From a virus, in the IMG/VR virus record IMGVR_UViG_3300025168_000642, positions 1 to 24,423 of that record: DNA of 24,423 nt, one strand, 5' to 3'. A model generated the notes under the pieces. That model was given only the letters and a program-made list of their open reading frames with translations, was not told where the DNA came from and did no database searches. Below, piece by piece: positions 9,153 to 19,126 of this stretch. Position 1 is the stretch's first letter; every line of letters begins with the position of its first letter. Made by a program: the position numbers and the translations under genes.

Positions 9153-12100
9153 ATGACAATGTCAGATAAGGGTACGGGGCAAGAACACTTTAAGTCTAAT
9201 TACATTGAAGTAATTAAGCGTATTGTTCCTGAGTACTATGATGTCACCGAGTACAACTTATTTGGCTCTGAGGAGGATTTGCAATATAGAGTTTTAGGCT
9301 CCATTTTATATACCACTAATAATGTGTCATCCCTGATTGGCGCACCAACAACTTACAATCTTCAAGCGTCCTCATTTAGCGGAAATGAATCATACGTCCC
9401 ATACTGTGTCCCCTTTAATAATCTGACTGATGTAAGCCCCACCACCTATGAGAATTACGTTCTGAGACCTCTAGGAAAAACGTTCGGCAGCTTCAGAAAC
9501 AAAGACGAATTCTCCGAATTTCTTTTAGCTTCCGCTTTGCCCCACACAGAATTTAATAATGTTAGTGATTTTTTCTGCAGCAGCTTTAGTTCTACGGTTG
9601 ACCCTAATGTAACCACTACCTCGGGGGTAGCTAATACGCTCATTGATAAGCTAGGGTGGGTATACTTTCAAAACACTTCAGGAACAATAGTCGATACCAA
9701 TTCAGTGGGGGTAAGCTCATTTTTATACAGTTCCATAATGGATAATCTTTATTATGGGAAGAGAGTACAGACTTCCGATGGGGTTCGAAACTTGTTTAAG
9801 TGGATGTACACTAACGCTAAAGGTGGTGCGGCTGAGTGGTCTGAGATAAGAACTAAGTTCTTACCTGTCCCTTTCAATAGCCCTTCTTCCACATTTGCTC
9901 CGGCTATAGGAGAGGAAGGCAACTTCTACGCATCCGGAGGACAGCTTGTAAGCGCGTTAGACACGCTTGTAAACGTATGGGTAAATGAAGACGACCCAAA
10001 CTCTTTGTACTTCAGAGACATCGTTAACGCGTCTCTGCTGGGGTTTGACGTTACTCGAATGGAGAACGCCGGTCCTATGGGTAAGATGCTCAAAGCTCTC
10101 GCCTACGGATTCTATGACGTTCAAACTTCCATCAGGGATATCCAATACTTGTTGGACATTGAGCGCTGTCCCGAAGAATTTCTACAATACTTAGGGAGGT
10201 ACTTAGGCTGGACATTTTTCTCGGATGACCCGGATAAATGGCGTGACCAGTTAAGACAAGCTATTTACCTTTATAAAGCCAAAGGCACTAGACAGGCTTT
10301 AGCAAATGCGGTCAATATGGTTATACCTTCCTCTGTGTATAACCCAGTGGCTCCTGTATCTGGTCTCCAAGAGTTATGGGAATCCTATGTCCCAAACCTT
10401 CTTTATTACACTCTGAAAACAGAGACCCCCCTGGGGAAAGACAACCAGAAGTATTTAGCCTTTAAGTCTCAATGGACGAGGTCCTTACAGGCATCCGGCA
10501 TACCTCTAGGTAACATTAATTACGACTCACAAAACAAAGATAATAATGTTCGCTTCGCCGTGGACGCAATCTTGGAGTTGTTAAATTACCAGTATGGTTA
10601 CTTAGACATTGGAGGAATTCCTTACAAGGAAACCGCATACTGGAAACAACAGCAAGCAGCGGGGCGGGCGCCTGGCTACAGCTATCGCGGAGCTATGCTA
10701 AATATTCCTCCATGGGAAGAAAGTAGATTCTATCAAAATTGCGGAATTGGTCCTAATATGGATGACTTCATACGCAGTGTTTCCTCCGTGCTATCCAGAA
10801 CGTACGACCAAATAGGCTGTGGAGTTTCTTCCACTGCTGCCAATACTGTAGCAAAATATATTTTAAGTTCTGTTTCTATTAAAGACGCGAACGGTATATT
10901 TGAGCCTGGATGGGGAGCTAACAACTCGTTCAAGTTTATGACCTCATCTTTAGAACTTCCATTCAATTACCATACTGTAATTAAAGAAGGAGACTTAGAT
11001 AGTATGAGCGTGTTCGATTTCTGGAACTCCAAATCATCAGAAGTACACTCAAAGTTTTATGCGTCCGCTATCGATTTCTCTTCAAATGACTTCACAAATT
11101 TAGCAATCACAAAAATAGGACGTAAGGGTATTCCGACCATTGTCGACGTGTTTCGTCAATTCGCACCCTTCCATACCTTAAACAAAATATTCGTAGGCTC
11201 GGCAATAACAGACGACTACTACGGAACAAGACATGGGATTGATACTGCATGGTCTGGGACCATGGACTTAGAGGTAGTTAATACTATCCAGTCCGATATG
11301 GACCAACTTTACAGTACCTACACCGTCTCCGCCTTCCCCGGACTTCGCCGAGGAGGACGAAGTGGTCCAGGCTCATTTAGCGGGGTGGGCGTGTTCCCTA
11401 GTGTATGGGACCCACAGAACGGAAGATACCTTCCCTCGGCGACATTACACGGGACTAGAGGAACTGGTGCTCAAGGATATTTCTGGAGTGGTGGTGTCTC
11501 GGGAACGCAAAGGGGTCCAATTGACCCAGCCCCCCAAGGAAATAAAGCAGTCATTGCAAGTAGAACTGCAGGCAGACGTAAAGATTTAAAATATAAATTT
11601 ACCGGCTGGTCACAAAATAGGCAAGGACTTAACCAACCCATCAGCACTGACTGGTTTGGTATGAGTGGGGGAGGCGTACAACCCGTACTAAAGGCAAGAG
11701 GTCTTAAGCTACCAGGCTTTGTGCCGAAAGGATTTAACTTCTCTTCCCAAAACTTCGTTGATACTAGTGGAAGTCTGTCGTCTGTGTACTCTTATTACAA
11801 CACCTCGGCTACTCCGTTCTTTGAGTTTTACACCTCTTCCTTCTTTCCAGCACGGGCTATCCCTGACTTTGAAGGCAATGCATCTAGCTTTAATCAATTA
11901 AGAGATGTTTTTGGTTCTCAAATTCTGCGAGCCATGACCAACATCTTCGTCAGGCGAGGAAAAAAGGATTCACGATGGAACCGATTTACAGACCAAGGAT
12001 TCGAAAACTTTAAATTCGGTACAGGAGTACAGAAACTTTACTGGGATTACAACAATACATTCCGAAGACAACTTCAGTGTTGGGTAGACCAAGAGACGCA

Positions 12101-14030
12101 GGTAGATGGGGATAGATATGCCGGGGGTTTCAATATACTGGCTCATGTTTTTGGTCCTTTACTTTTCAACCATAATTTTTCTATAAAAGGTAATATCCAA
12201 AATAATCTTGGAGTTAAGTCTTACCCAAACTCGTTTGCCGGAGCAATTTCTTCTATTAGCCCAGATTGGAGCGGAGTAGTAGCCACCCCTGCAGTAAATC
12301 AAAATAATGTTTATATTAACACCCGGGGAAAGAATACTACTCTTACCGACGGAATTCTAGGTGCAGGAGCTTTTGGGTCGTACGTAAACACATTAGATAC
12401 TTTCGAAAATCCAACACAAACTTACTACGCAAATAAAACTATGCTTTCCGGTATAGAGTTTGTGGCTCCTCAAGTTAACTCATTCGCTGTTTGGAATAAC
12501 CCGTCTAACCCATCTTATAATATTGATTTAATTTCCGCGAGCGGAATTACTTTTGTGCAACGCCATGGAGGAGAGAACCCCTTAAGAACCGTCCGCGCGC
12601 GATTTGCGTTGAATGGTAATATGAATTACTCTTATAACGGAAAATTAAAGTATCCTCCAAGAGATATTGCCCGTGAAAGTAAATCCCTCTCCGCAATCGC
12701 TGGGTGGCAGTTGCAAGAAGCAACCCGGACCCCTAACATTAATTCCGCAGGACACAGGACCAACACCTTCAGCCCACAATGCCACTTGGTCAATACAGCA
12801 GGAAGTGCAATACCCTACGTTCAAATGCAAGGAGTAGGTGGTTACTCAGGTACTGGCGTCCTAGGAGTTATGTCTGGTGTGCTAGGAACATCGCACACCC
12901 CCATGCTCGCAACGGTTGTGAATGTAACGGACCGCCAAACCCCCGCTAACCTAAGACCCTTCACCCCAGCAGATTCCTATCAAATTTCTTTTGAGGCTTC
13001 GGGGAGCCCTGCAGCTGGCAACTCTAGAATATGTTATGCAGTGTTTAATCAGACAGCTGAAAAGCAATGGGTCGAGCCTACAGGTCAGTGGCGTGACATG
13101 GAGACAACATACTCTTCCAACTTAGTAAACGTGATGACAAGTAGTGTGGGTAGTGACCCCGATTGGAACCTTTATACAGGAATCATAACACCATCATCCA
13201 CCTTCCTCCAAAATGATAATTACCAATTAATTATTGCTCCTGGAAGAAAAACCAAGACGGTTTCAACTAGGTTCCGTGTTCGGAATATTAAAGTGGAAAA
13301 CCGTGAACAAGGTATTACAAAGATTACTGCTGGTAGACAAGGAAATAAATTATTCAAAGATGAACAATATTTGTTAGGAATCAGCGCCAGAGTTGCAAGA
13401 ATTTCCGCCGCAGCATCTCAACCCGACGAAAACTTGTACGTTAGAATTGTGACAGACCCGAAACCTTTTGTAGGGAATGGGTGGAATACATTTGCTAAAA
13501 ATTGGTGCTACGATTGGAAAGCCAAAGCGTGGTCGCAGGCTACCACTACCTCATATGATAGGCAGTGGAAACAACTCCCACTCGCGGGCAGCTCAATAGA
13601 GCCTACCCGACATGTCTTAGAGTTTAATACTCTTAACAGTAGGACTCCCCTTAAATACAATTCTCTTTCCAAAGACGGTCCCTTGGGAGGGTACTTCGCG
13701 TCCGCAGGACCCGTTCATGATGACCAAACTGTTTATTATGTGGAAATAGGGAAACCTGACAGAACCGGCGAATTTAATGGAGTAACATTATTAGGCATAG
13801 ATATTGTAAATAAACTCTATAATATTTATGCAGAAGATTATTCTAAAAAGGATTTTGTAGATATGTTTGATTTCTTTGATGATTTGAACATAAGTAAATC
13901 TTCCCGGGATTCCCGAAACTCGTCCAGCACCTACCTATTATCAGGAGGAAGCCGAAGTGAGTACCTAGAATACTGGGGAGGCAGCCACTCCGCTACAAAC
14001 GGAGTTTATGGATTTAGAGAAAATGATTAA
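9153..14030 (+). CDS. Giant baseplate wedge protein: tail-protein-I (gpI-like) core with long beta-rich extensions
   Basis: At 1625 residues this is far longer than P2 gpI (about 176). The recognisable core is at roughly 300-395: MGKMLKALAYGFYDVQTSIR, then an ERCPEEFLQYLGRYLGW segment, then WRDQLRQAIYLYKAKGTRQA, the typical gpI pattern ending in K-G-T and a helix. The N-terminal 300 residues lack a known signature. About 730-870 is a Gly/Arg/Ser-rich stretch likely to be flexible. The C-terminal ~370 residues hold at least two beta-sandwich modules with a Y-(x)n-W signature (Trp1306 and Trp1460) like those in the next gene. It follows gp25 and gp6/J, the normal wedge gene order. The ATG at 9153 has GGAG at 9138-9141; a second ATG lies six bases further on. 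It may do the job of both gpI and the larger wedge arm T4 gp7; that is inference. Confidence 0.87.
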   Translation: MTMSDKGTGQEHFKSNYIEVIKRIVPEYYDVTEYNLFGSEEDLQYRVLGSILYTTNNVSSLIGAPTTYNLQASSFSGNESYVPYCVPFNNLTDVSPTTYENYVLRPLGKTFGSFRNKDEFSEFLLASALPHTEFNNVSDFFCSSFSSTVDPNVTTTSGVANTLIDKLGWVYFQNTSGTIVDTNSVGVSSFLYSSIMDNLYYGKRVQTSDGVRNLFKWMYTNAKGGAAEWSEIRTKFLPVPFNSPSSTFAPAIGEEGNFYASGGQLVSALDTLVNVWVNEDDPNSLYFRDIVNASLLGFDVTRMENAGPMGKMLKALAYGFYDVQTSIRDIQYLLDIERCPEEFLQYLGRYLGWTFFSDDPDKWRDQLRQAIYLYKAKGTRQALANAVNMVIPSSVYNPVAPVSGLQELWESYVPNLLYYTLKTETPLGKDNQKYLAFKSQWTRSLQASGIPLGNINYDSQNKDNNVRFAVDAILELLNYQYGYLDIGGIPYKETAYWKQQQAAGRAPGYSYRGAMLNIPPWEESRFYQNCGIGPNMDDFIRSVSSVLSRTYDQIGCGVSSTAANTVAKYILSSVSIKDANGIFEPGWGANNSFKFMTSSLELPFNYHTVIKEGDLDSMSVFDFWNSKSSEVHSKFYASAIDFSSNDFTNLAITKIGRKGIPTIVDVFRQFAPFHTLNKIFVGSAITDDYYGTRHGIDTAWSGTMDLEVVNTIQSDMDQLYSTYTVSAFPGLRRGGRSGPGSFSGVGVFPSVWDPQNGRYLPSATLHGTRGTGAQGYFWSGGVSGTQRGPIDPAPQGNKAVIASRTAGRRKDLKYKFTGWSQNRQGLNQPISTDWFGMSGGGVQPVLKARGLKLPGFVPKGFNFSSQNFVDTSGSLSSVYSYYNTSATPFFEFYTSSFFPARAIPDFEGNASSFNQLRDVFGSQILRAMTNIFVRRGKKDSRWNRFTDQGFENFKFGTGVQKLYWDYNNTFRRQLQCWVDQETQVDGDRYAGGFNILAHVFGPLLFNHNFSIKGNIQNNLGVKSYPNSFAGAISSISPDWSGVVATPAVNQNNVYINTRGKNTTLTDGILGAGAFGSYVNTLDTFENPTQTYYANKTMLSGIEFVAPQVNSFAVWNNPSNPSYNIDLISASGITFVQRHGGENPLRTVRARFALNGNMNYSYNGKLKYPPRDIARESKSLSAIAGWQLQEATRTPNINSAGHRTNTFSPQCHLVNTAGSAIPYVQMQGVGGYSGTGVLGVMSGVLGTSHTPMLATVVNVTDRQTPANLRPFTPADSYQISFEASGSPAAGNSRICYAVFNQTAEKQWVEPTGQWRDMETTYSSNLVNVMTSSVGSDPDWNLYTGIITPSSTFLQNDNYQLIIAPGRKTKTVSTRFRVRNIKVENREQGITKITAGRQGNKLFKDEQYLLGISARVARISAAASQPDENLYVRIVTDPKPFVGNGWNTFAKNWCYDWKAKAWSQATTTSYDRQWKQLPLAGSSIEPTRHVLEFNTLNSRTPLKYNSLSKDGPLGGYFASAGPVHDDQTVYYVEIGKPDRTGEFNGVTLLGIDIVNKLYNIYAEDYSKKDFVDMFDFFDDLNISKSSRDSRNSSSTYLLSGGSRSEYLEYWGGSHSATNGVYGFREND

Positions 14031-17000
14031 AGGTAATATAGAAATTTTCCAAAGTTATGGAAAGGAACACAAGAGTCTTTACACAGGCTCCAACATGGTG
14101 GTCGATGGTTTTAGGAAAACAATCGCCGATGTAATGACCTATATGCCTAACCCCAGCGGTGGTGCACAAATGGAAGTCGGGACAAGCTCAGTATCCAGCT
14201 ACCAGATTCAAGCAATGACATTAGGAAGTGCGAAAGAAGGTTACGACCAGAGAGACTCCAGATTCTGGTACAGTGGAATGGCAACCTCTGCGGAGAACTA
14301 CCAACTGTTACCTGTTACAGATAACGCTGTATTCGAAATGTGGGACTGTTATTCTGGGTTAGGGTTTAATCAGTGGAAGTATGATAACCACGTAGACGCT
14401 AACTTATTAGTTAATCCCACGCTGAAAACTACTTCGGGGTGGACAGTTAATTATTTACATACACCCTCTGCAGGTATGGTTACTCGAACAACAGATACCA
14501 TGGCTGAAGGAGAAGTTGATATCACTAAATTCGAGTTAGTTGCGGGACAGGAACAAGTAACTTTACGCCAAAGGCTTCCTGAAATGGAGTTGGGAGGAGT
14601 GTACACTTTATACACGAATGGAAAAGCTTACAATGCTACTATGGATATTCGTATTGCTCGCGGAAAGAATAATGTTCCTTTGGAGTACTATGATTTTGCT
14701 ACGGAACGATTTGTTGTTCTAGACAAAGACAACACAGATTTGAGTCATACGGTGAAGCTAAAGAATTTCTACGAGGTGGATGAATTTAGATTCCTCTTAA
14801 AGGGAAACGCCACAGACCAAGCATTCCAACCCAACAATCAATACTTTGTTGAATATATTTTCCCATCTATAGGTTTTATAGATACAAGTTTCGCACCCTG
14901 GGATTTTAATTATGTGAATCCTTACATTAATATCGTGCGTCTAGAGGTGTGCGATGAACGCCACCAAATTCTCAGAAACCCGAACTTCTTAGAACATCAA
15001 AGTCTGTTAATGAATAACGACTTTGACATCGTCACCGAGTTCCTCCCTTCCGAGGCAACTAATCCAGCTGAGTGTGCGCAGGCGGGCTTATATAAAACTC
15101 CTGGATGGACACAACTTAATCCATTGGCGAGAGATTCACAGAACCCAGCAAATCGGGACGACCTAGCCCCTCGCGGCGCGGTTTTCCCTTTGTCCACAAA
15201 CCAAAAAGCAATTACCAACGACCAGCTTGACGGAGTGGCGCTTTATGCGTCATCTGTTGATTTAGCCTCTAGCGGAGCAGCCTCAATAGAACAAACATTT
15301 AATTTAGGGGATAAGTATAAAAATCCTTTCGCGTTTGCCAAGAGCACCAGCCAAACCCCTGACCTCTTAGGGGCAGCTAACGGTCAGTACGACAATAACC
15401 GCACGTTAATGTTATCCTTCGATACCGTGGTATCTGGCGCACCAGCCGCTTCCAAGTGTGGAAGTCTTAGGGTAACCCTCTCGAGGGACTCCGATGGCTT
15501 TGAGTATAATTTTACTGAGCATTCTACAACATTAGAGAATGATATTTGGACTCCAGCAGGAACCCCTTTAAATATTTATTATACATCGAAAAGCACATGG
15601 GTCCAAACAGGAGTTCAAGTCATCCTTCCCGCTGACGCTCAACATGAAACGTACACTATCAGAATAGCAGGTACAGGAAGAAGCGACGGAACTAACGGAT
15701 TCTGTTATTACTTAATAAGAAATTTTTCTTTTGGACCTTTGGCAGGATGGAGAACTTACGTATATGACCAGAGTGGTATTGCAAAGTGGAGCCTTAATTC
15801 AGCTGAGTCTAGAGTACGCGCAGGTAATATTTTTTCCGGGCTAAATTTAAGCGCAACTAAATACTCTGATTTAGCTGGTACGGCTGCTGCTAATATTACC
15901 GCCTCAATAGATGGGATTAATGTCCCTGCTAAAACTCAGTTAGTACAAAACTTCGTGGGGTTGGAACCAACCAAAACTTATAGAGTAGCAGTAAAAGGTA
16001 CAGCAATAAATACTACGGAACCTGAATTCAAGTACAGTTTAAAAGCGAAAGCCAGAACTACCCCGGGAAGTAATAACTATAACGTCTTATCCACATGGAT
16101 GAAAGATAATGAAGGGTTCTACAGCGCAACTAATACCCCCACTAACCTTAATCCTTACTGCACAAACACTGACGCCCACAGAGCAACACACCCCTTCTTT
16201 TCTAAATCTCTGAAAAGTAAAGATGCGTCGCCATTAGATTGGGGGTTATGGGTAACTGCGTCTGGAGGCTCCGCAGCGAGCTCCGTTACGTCGACCAACC
16301 TCGCCGCCAATGCAGGAGAGTACACACTATCGATGAAAGTGTTTAATAGTAATAATGCTCCGGCTTATTTTGTGTTAAGCTCTTTAACGGGTGGTGATGG
16401 CTCCCCAACATTCTTTAACTGGGAAACGTATGAATGGGATGCCTTCCCAACCGGTATTATCCCAAGATACGGGAATAGTGTGTCGGGCGCATATTTTTTA
16501 CCCCTCCCTGCGGAATCCAATACGAACAATCTTATCCCGTATACTTACCCGCACCCGATAACGTTACCTGACGTAACCTCAACCACCTTACGCCGCTATA
16601 CGAGCGAGACGCCAGATGGTATAGGACTCCGCGGCGACTACCGTCTAACTGCTGCTTTATACGGTCCTACCTCCGAAGCAGGGTCAACTTTAGTTAGCGA
16701 CCTTGCGTTAAAGGGACCTGGTCTCGGGACGAATGTTGATATTTGGAAAGAGCTATATTACAACTTTACAGCGGGGGATTGGCAACCTACCCCAATCCAA
16801 GGGACTGATTACTACTCACCACAGCCTCACGTTGACGGCGGGAGTTTTATCTCATGCCCTATTAATCTTATCTCGAAGATGGCTTTGTTTGGTTTGGATA
16901 GAGATACGGAATACCAGTTAAACATTATAGACGCCGCAGGAGGAGAATACACTATTCACGATATTAGTTTACAAGATGTTTCTTTGGTAGCAAATAGCGG

Positions 17001-18528
17001 AAGAAGCAGATGGATTAGAGACGCAAGTAAGTGGACCAGCGAGCCTTACTCCAACAGTCAGTACCACGAGTACAATGATGGCGCGGTCTTCAAACTACGT
17101 AACAAAAACGACGGCTCACCCATACTATCCAATACGACCTCCCCGTCAGCTATGACAGACTGGAAAGTTCCAGGAGGACTAATGTTTGTGGGCACCTCTG
17201 GAACCAATACTTCTTCATCGCCTATTTATGTTCCAGCCATACGTGTTCAAAACGAGAGAAGTAGTACGTTTGCTCCATGGCTTACACAAAACTTCACGTT
17301 AGGTGAATATAACCTCCGGGGAGGTAATACCTTCGCTGTTGGGCTCGAAGGCATCGCTCTGCAATCAGCTCTCGAGTCTATTGATATGTCTGTAGCGGCT
17401 CAATATAATGGGGTACGCTATGAGTACAACCTGACTACAAGAGAATGGGAGGAAGGAGTAGAAGGTAGAACATTATCTTTTCCTTTATACCCTAGGAGTT
17501 CGCAAAGTGCAGATGAGTTTTACGCAGACGCCAAGACGTGGAATCAACTAGTATCTCCTCCAATTGTCGCTCCTTCATTTGGACCAAACACTAAAATAAC
17601 TACCAGTTTTATTTGTACTGTGGGGTCGAATAGTTTGAGAGATATAGACATAAAAGATTTTAAAGTGTATCGGTGGACCGACGCCTCGTCAAATCATTAC
17701 CATGTATCGGGGGCAACCTTCAATTTCCCTGAGTTTCCAACACCAGCGGACCCAACTCTACAATCAACCCAACCGTCAGGCACACCAGGGGAGCTAGGTC
17801 AATTTTTAAATAGAATTAATTTCTTTAATTACTACCCAACTAAGTTGCGTAGTCAAGCCACTGCACAAAATCCTGACGTAAGTGGTCTCCGAGCTATTAA
17901 TAATCCTATGGCTCCTTCTATAACTGGAGAAAAAACTTTGGAGGAAGCCGTTACCATGGGCGCGTACCTCCCGTCAGCAGGACTCTTCTTCGGCTCTGGA
18001 ACGTACGGACTGCAGAACTTCCCAGCAGCCGGCTACGGATTAGCTCCTAGCGGGGGGTTAGTTTCTGGAGTACTGAACCGAATGGGCGTTGTAAATAGTG
18101 ATGGTTATATTTATCGTCACCCCTACACCCCTACTGATAATGATGCGCGTGACGCAAGTGCGGGATTCCTAGTATCTTCCTTTACTTACGGTGCAGGAAC
18201 CTACAAACATAAAACTCTGCGATACATCTTAAAACTTCACAAAGACGACTGGAGATTCCTGGATTATTATATGGGAGGGCTTGGAGCCTTAGGCTTAAAC
18301 ACTATCGACTATAAGCAAACATACAATAAACTAGGAACCGCTTACCAGATTAGTGGTACGGGAGTTACATATTCCGCAGGTTCGCGTGTAGGACTATATA
18401 AAATAGCAGACCCTTCACGGAATCCTGTCTTTAATCTAACCAATAAGAAAGTAACATTTCCGCCTGGTCTAAAAATAGATTACGATAACACAAACCATAT
18501 TACTATAATATGGGATATCAATTACTAA
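14008..18528 (+). CDS. Giant multi-jelly-roll adhesion/fibre-type structural protein (1506 aa)
   Basis: The protein appears to be a chain of beta-sandwich modules between two end domains. The N-terminal ~80 residues (GNIEIFQSYG, then N-x-V-V-D-G-F-R-K-T-I-A-D at 29-41) match the start of the next, much smaller gene. N-P-x-[LF] followed by G-W at 136-145 and 324-367 is typical of the first strand of CBM-like jelly rolls. Aromatic-Tyr/Asn strands closing on Trp recur at Trp531, Trp810, Trp925 and Trp1147, with strands like YYLIRNFSF and RDIDIKDFKVYRW closing modules. The end, ITIIWDINY, resembles C-termini of many phage fibre proteins. Carbohydrate binding is inferred from fold only. The gene overlaps the gpI-like gene by 23 bases; GGAG sits only 3 bases before ATG 14008, and ATG 14023 (8-base overlap) is an equally plausible start. 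Confidence 0.82.
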   Translation: MDLEKMIKGNIEIFQSYGKEHKSLYTGSNMVVDGFRKTIADVMTYMPNPSGGAQMEVGTSSVSSYQIQAMTLGSAKEGYDQRDSRFWYSGMATSAENYQLLPVTDNAVFEMWDCYSGLGFNQWKYDNHVDANLLVNPTLKTTSGWTVNYLHTPSAGMVTRTTDTMAEGEVDITKFELVAGQEQVTLRQRLPEMELGGVYTLYTNGKAYNATMDIRIARGKNNVPLEYYDFATERFVVLDKDNTDLSHTVKLKNFYEVDEFRFLLKGNATDQAFQPNNQYFVEYIFPSIGFIDTSFAPWDFNYVNPYINIVRLEVCDERHQILRNPNFLEHQSLLMNNDFDIVTEFLPSEATNPAECAQAGLYKTPGWTQLNPLARDSQNPANRDDLAPRGAVFPLSTNQKAITNDQLDGVALYASSVDLASSGAASIEQTFNLGDKYKNPFAFAKSTSQTPDLLGAANGQYDNNRTLMLSFDTVVSGAPAASKCGSLRVTLSRDSDGFEYNFTEHSTTLENDIWTPAGTPLNIYYTSKSTWVQTGVQVILPADAQHETYTIRIAGTGRSDGTNGFCYYLIRNFSFGPLAGWRTYVYDQSGIAKWSLNSAESRVRAGNIFSGLNLSATKYSDLAGTAAANITASIDGINVPAKTQLVQNFVGLEPTKTYRVAVKGTAINTTEPEFKYSLKAKARTTPGSNNYNVLSTWMKDNEGFYSATNTPTNLNPYCTNTDAHRATHPFFSKSLKSKDASPLDWGLWVTASGGSAASSVTSTNLAANAGEYTLSMKVFNSNNAPAYFVLSSLTGGDGSPTFFNWETYEWDAFPTGIIPRYGNSVSGAYFLPLPAESNTNNLIPYTYPHPITLPDVTSTTLRRYTSETPDGIGLRGDYRLTAALYGPTSEAGSTLVSDLALKGPGLGTNVDIWKELYYNFTAGDWQPTPIQGTDYYSPQPHVDGGSFISCPINLISKMALFGLDRDTEYQLNIIDAAGGEYTIHDISLQDVSLVANSGRSRWIRDASKWTSEPYSNSQYHEYNDGAVFKLRNKNDGSPILSNTTSPSAMTDWKVPGGLMFVGTSGTNTSSSPIYVPAIRVQNERSSTFAPWLTQNFTLGEYNLRGGNTFAVGLEGIALQSALESIDMSVAAQYNGVRYEYNLTTREWEEGVEGRTLSFPLYPRSSQSADEFYADAKTWNQLVSPPIVAPSFGPNTKITTSFICTVGSNSLRDIDIKDFKVYRWTDASSNHYHVSGATFNFPEFPTPADPTLQSTQPSGTPGELGQFLNRINFFNYYPTKLRSQATAQNPDVSGLRAINNPMAPSITGEKTLEEAVTMGAYLPSAGLFFGSGTYGLQNFPAAGYGLAPSGGLVSGVLNRMGVVNSDGYIYRHPYTPTDNDARDASAGFLVSSFTYGAGTYKHKTLRYILKLHKDDWRFLDYYMGGLGALGLNTIDYKQTYNKLGTAYQISGTGVTYSAGSRVGLYKIADPSRNPVFNLTNKKVTFPPGLKIDYDNTNHITIIWDINY

Positions 18529-18529
18529 A

Positions 18530-19126
18530 ATGCAATTTCTCGAAAAATCAGAACCCCATGGACACTTAGAAGTCTGGAAACATTACCCAGATGGAAAAAA
18601 GGAACTCCACTTCAAAGATGATAATGTTATCTGTAGTGGTATGGGAGCTACGTTAGCGGAGATGTTCGACGCAGAACCAACTGTAGACGTAGAGAATTTT
18701 CAATGCGTGTACTTTCGCTGTGGCTCTGGAGGACAAACGTCCTACCAAGTTTCCAGTCGGTCGGATGTAGAAGAACCCTTTAGTCGTGCACAATACGGTA
18801 CGGGAAACTTGAATATGAGTATACATAATTTGATTGCGAATGGAGCTAAAAGTGCCTCTACTACCGCTTTCGGTGTCATCCCATACGGCTACATTAAACG
18901 TATTACCCCCACAAAATGTATGTGGCAAATCGTATTGGACGAACAGACGTTGAATGTGGGAGATAATGACCCTGATGAAGGGTATATTAATGAGATTGGT
19001 TTGTTTAGTAAAAACCCTTATGTGGAAAGCACCGACGCTTCCATGTTGTGCGCGTACAGGTACTTTAAAAAGATTTATAAGACCGACGCATTTATTTTAG
19101 TCTTTAGATGGACGATTGAATTCTAA
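18530..19126 (+). CDS. Small fibre/adapter-type structural protein sharing both end domains with the preceding giant protein
   Basis: This 198-residue protein starts with GHLEVWKHY and a D-N-V-I-x-x-G-M-x-x-T-L-A-E-M segment at 31-45, which lines up with residues 28-43 of the upstream 1506-residue protein. A following V-x-x-[FY]-Q-x6-G-S pattern (54-66) also aligns with residues 62-74 there. The C-terminal part (about 150-198) has INEIGLFSKNP, then AYRYFKKIYKTDAFILVFRW, a pattern I associate with the closing domain of many phage tail and fibre proteins. No catalytic residues, signal peptide or membrane segment are visible. It starts one base after the previous stop and its own stop overlaps the next start. 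A role as adapter or connector between baseplate and fibre is plausible from size, place and shared ends, but is inference. Confidence 0.8.
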   Translation: MQFLEKSEPHGHLEVWKHYPDGKKELHFKDDNVICSGMGATLAEMFDAEPTVDVENFQCVYFRCGSGGQTSYQVSSRSDVEEPFSRAQYGTGNLNMSIHNLIANGAKSASTTAFGVIPYGYIKRITPTKCMWQIVLDEQTLNVGDNDPDEGYINEIGLFSKNPYVESTDASMLCAYRYFKKIYKTDAFILVFRWTIEF

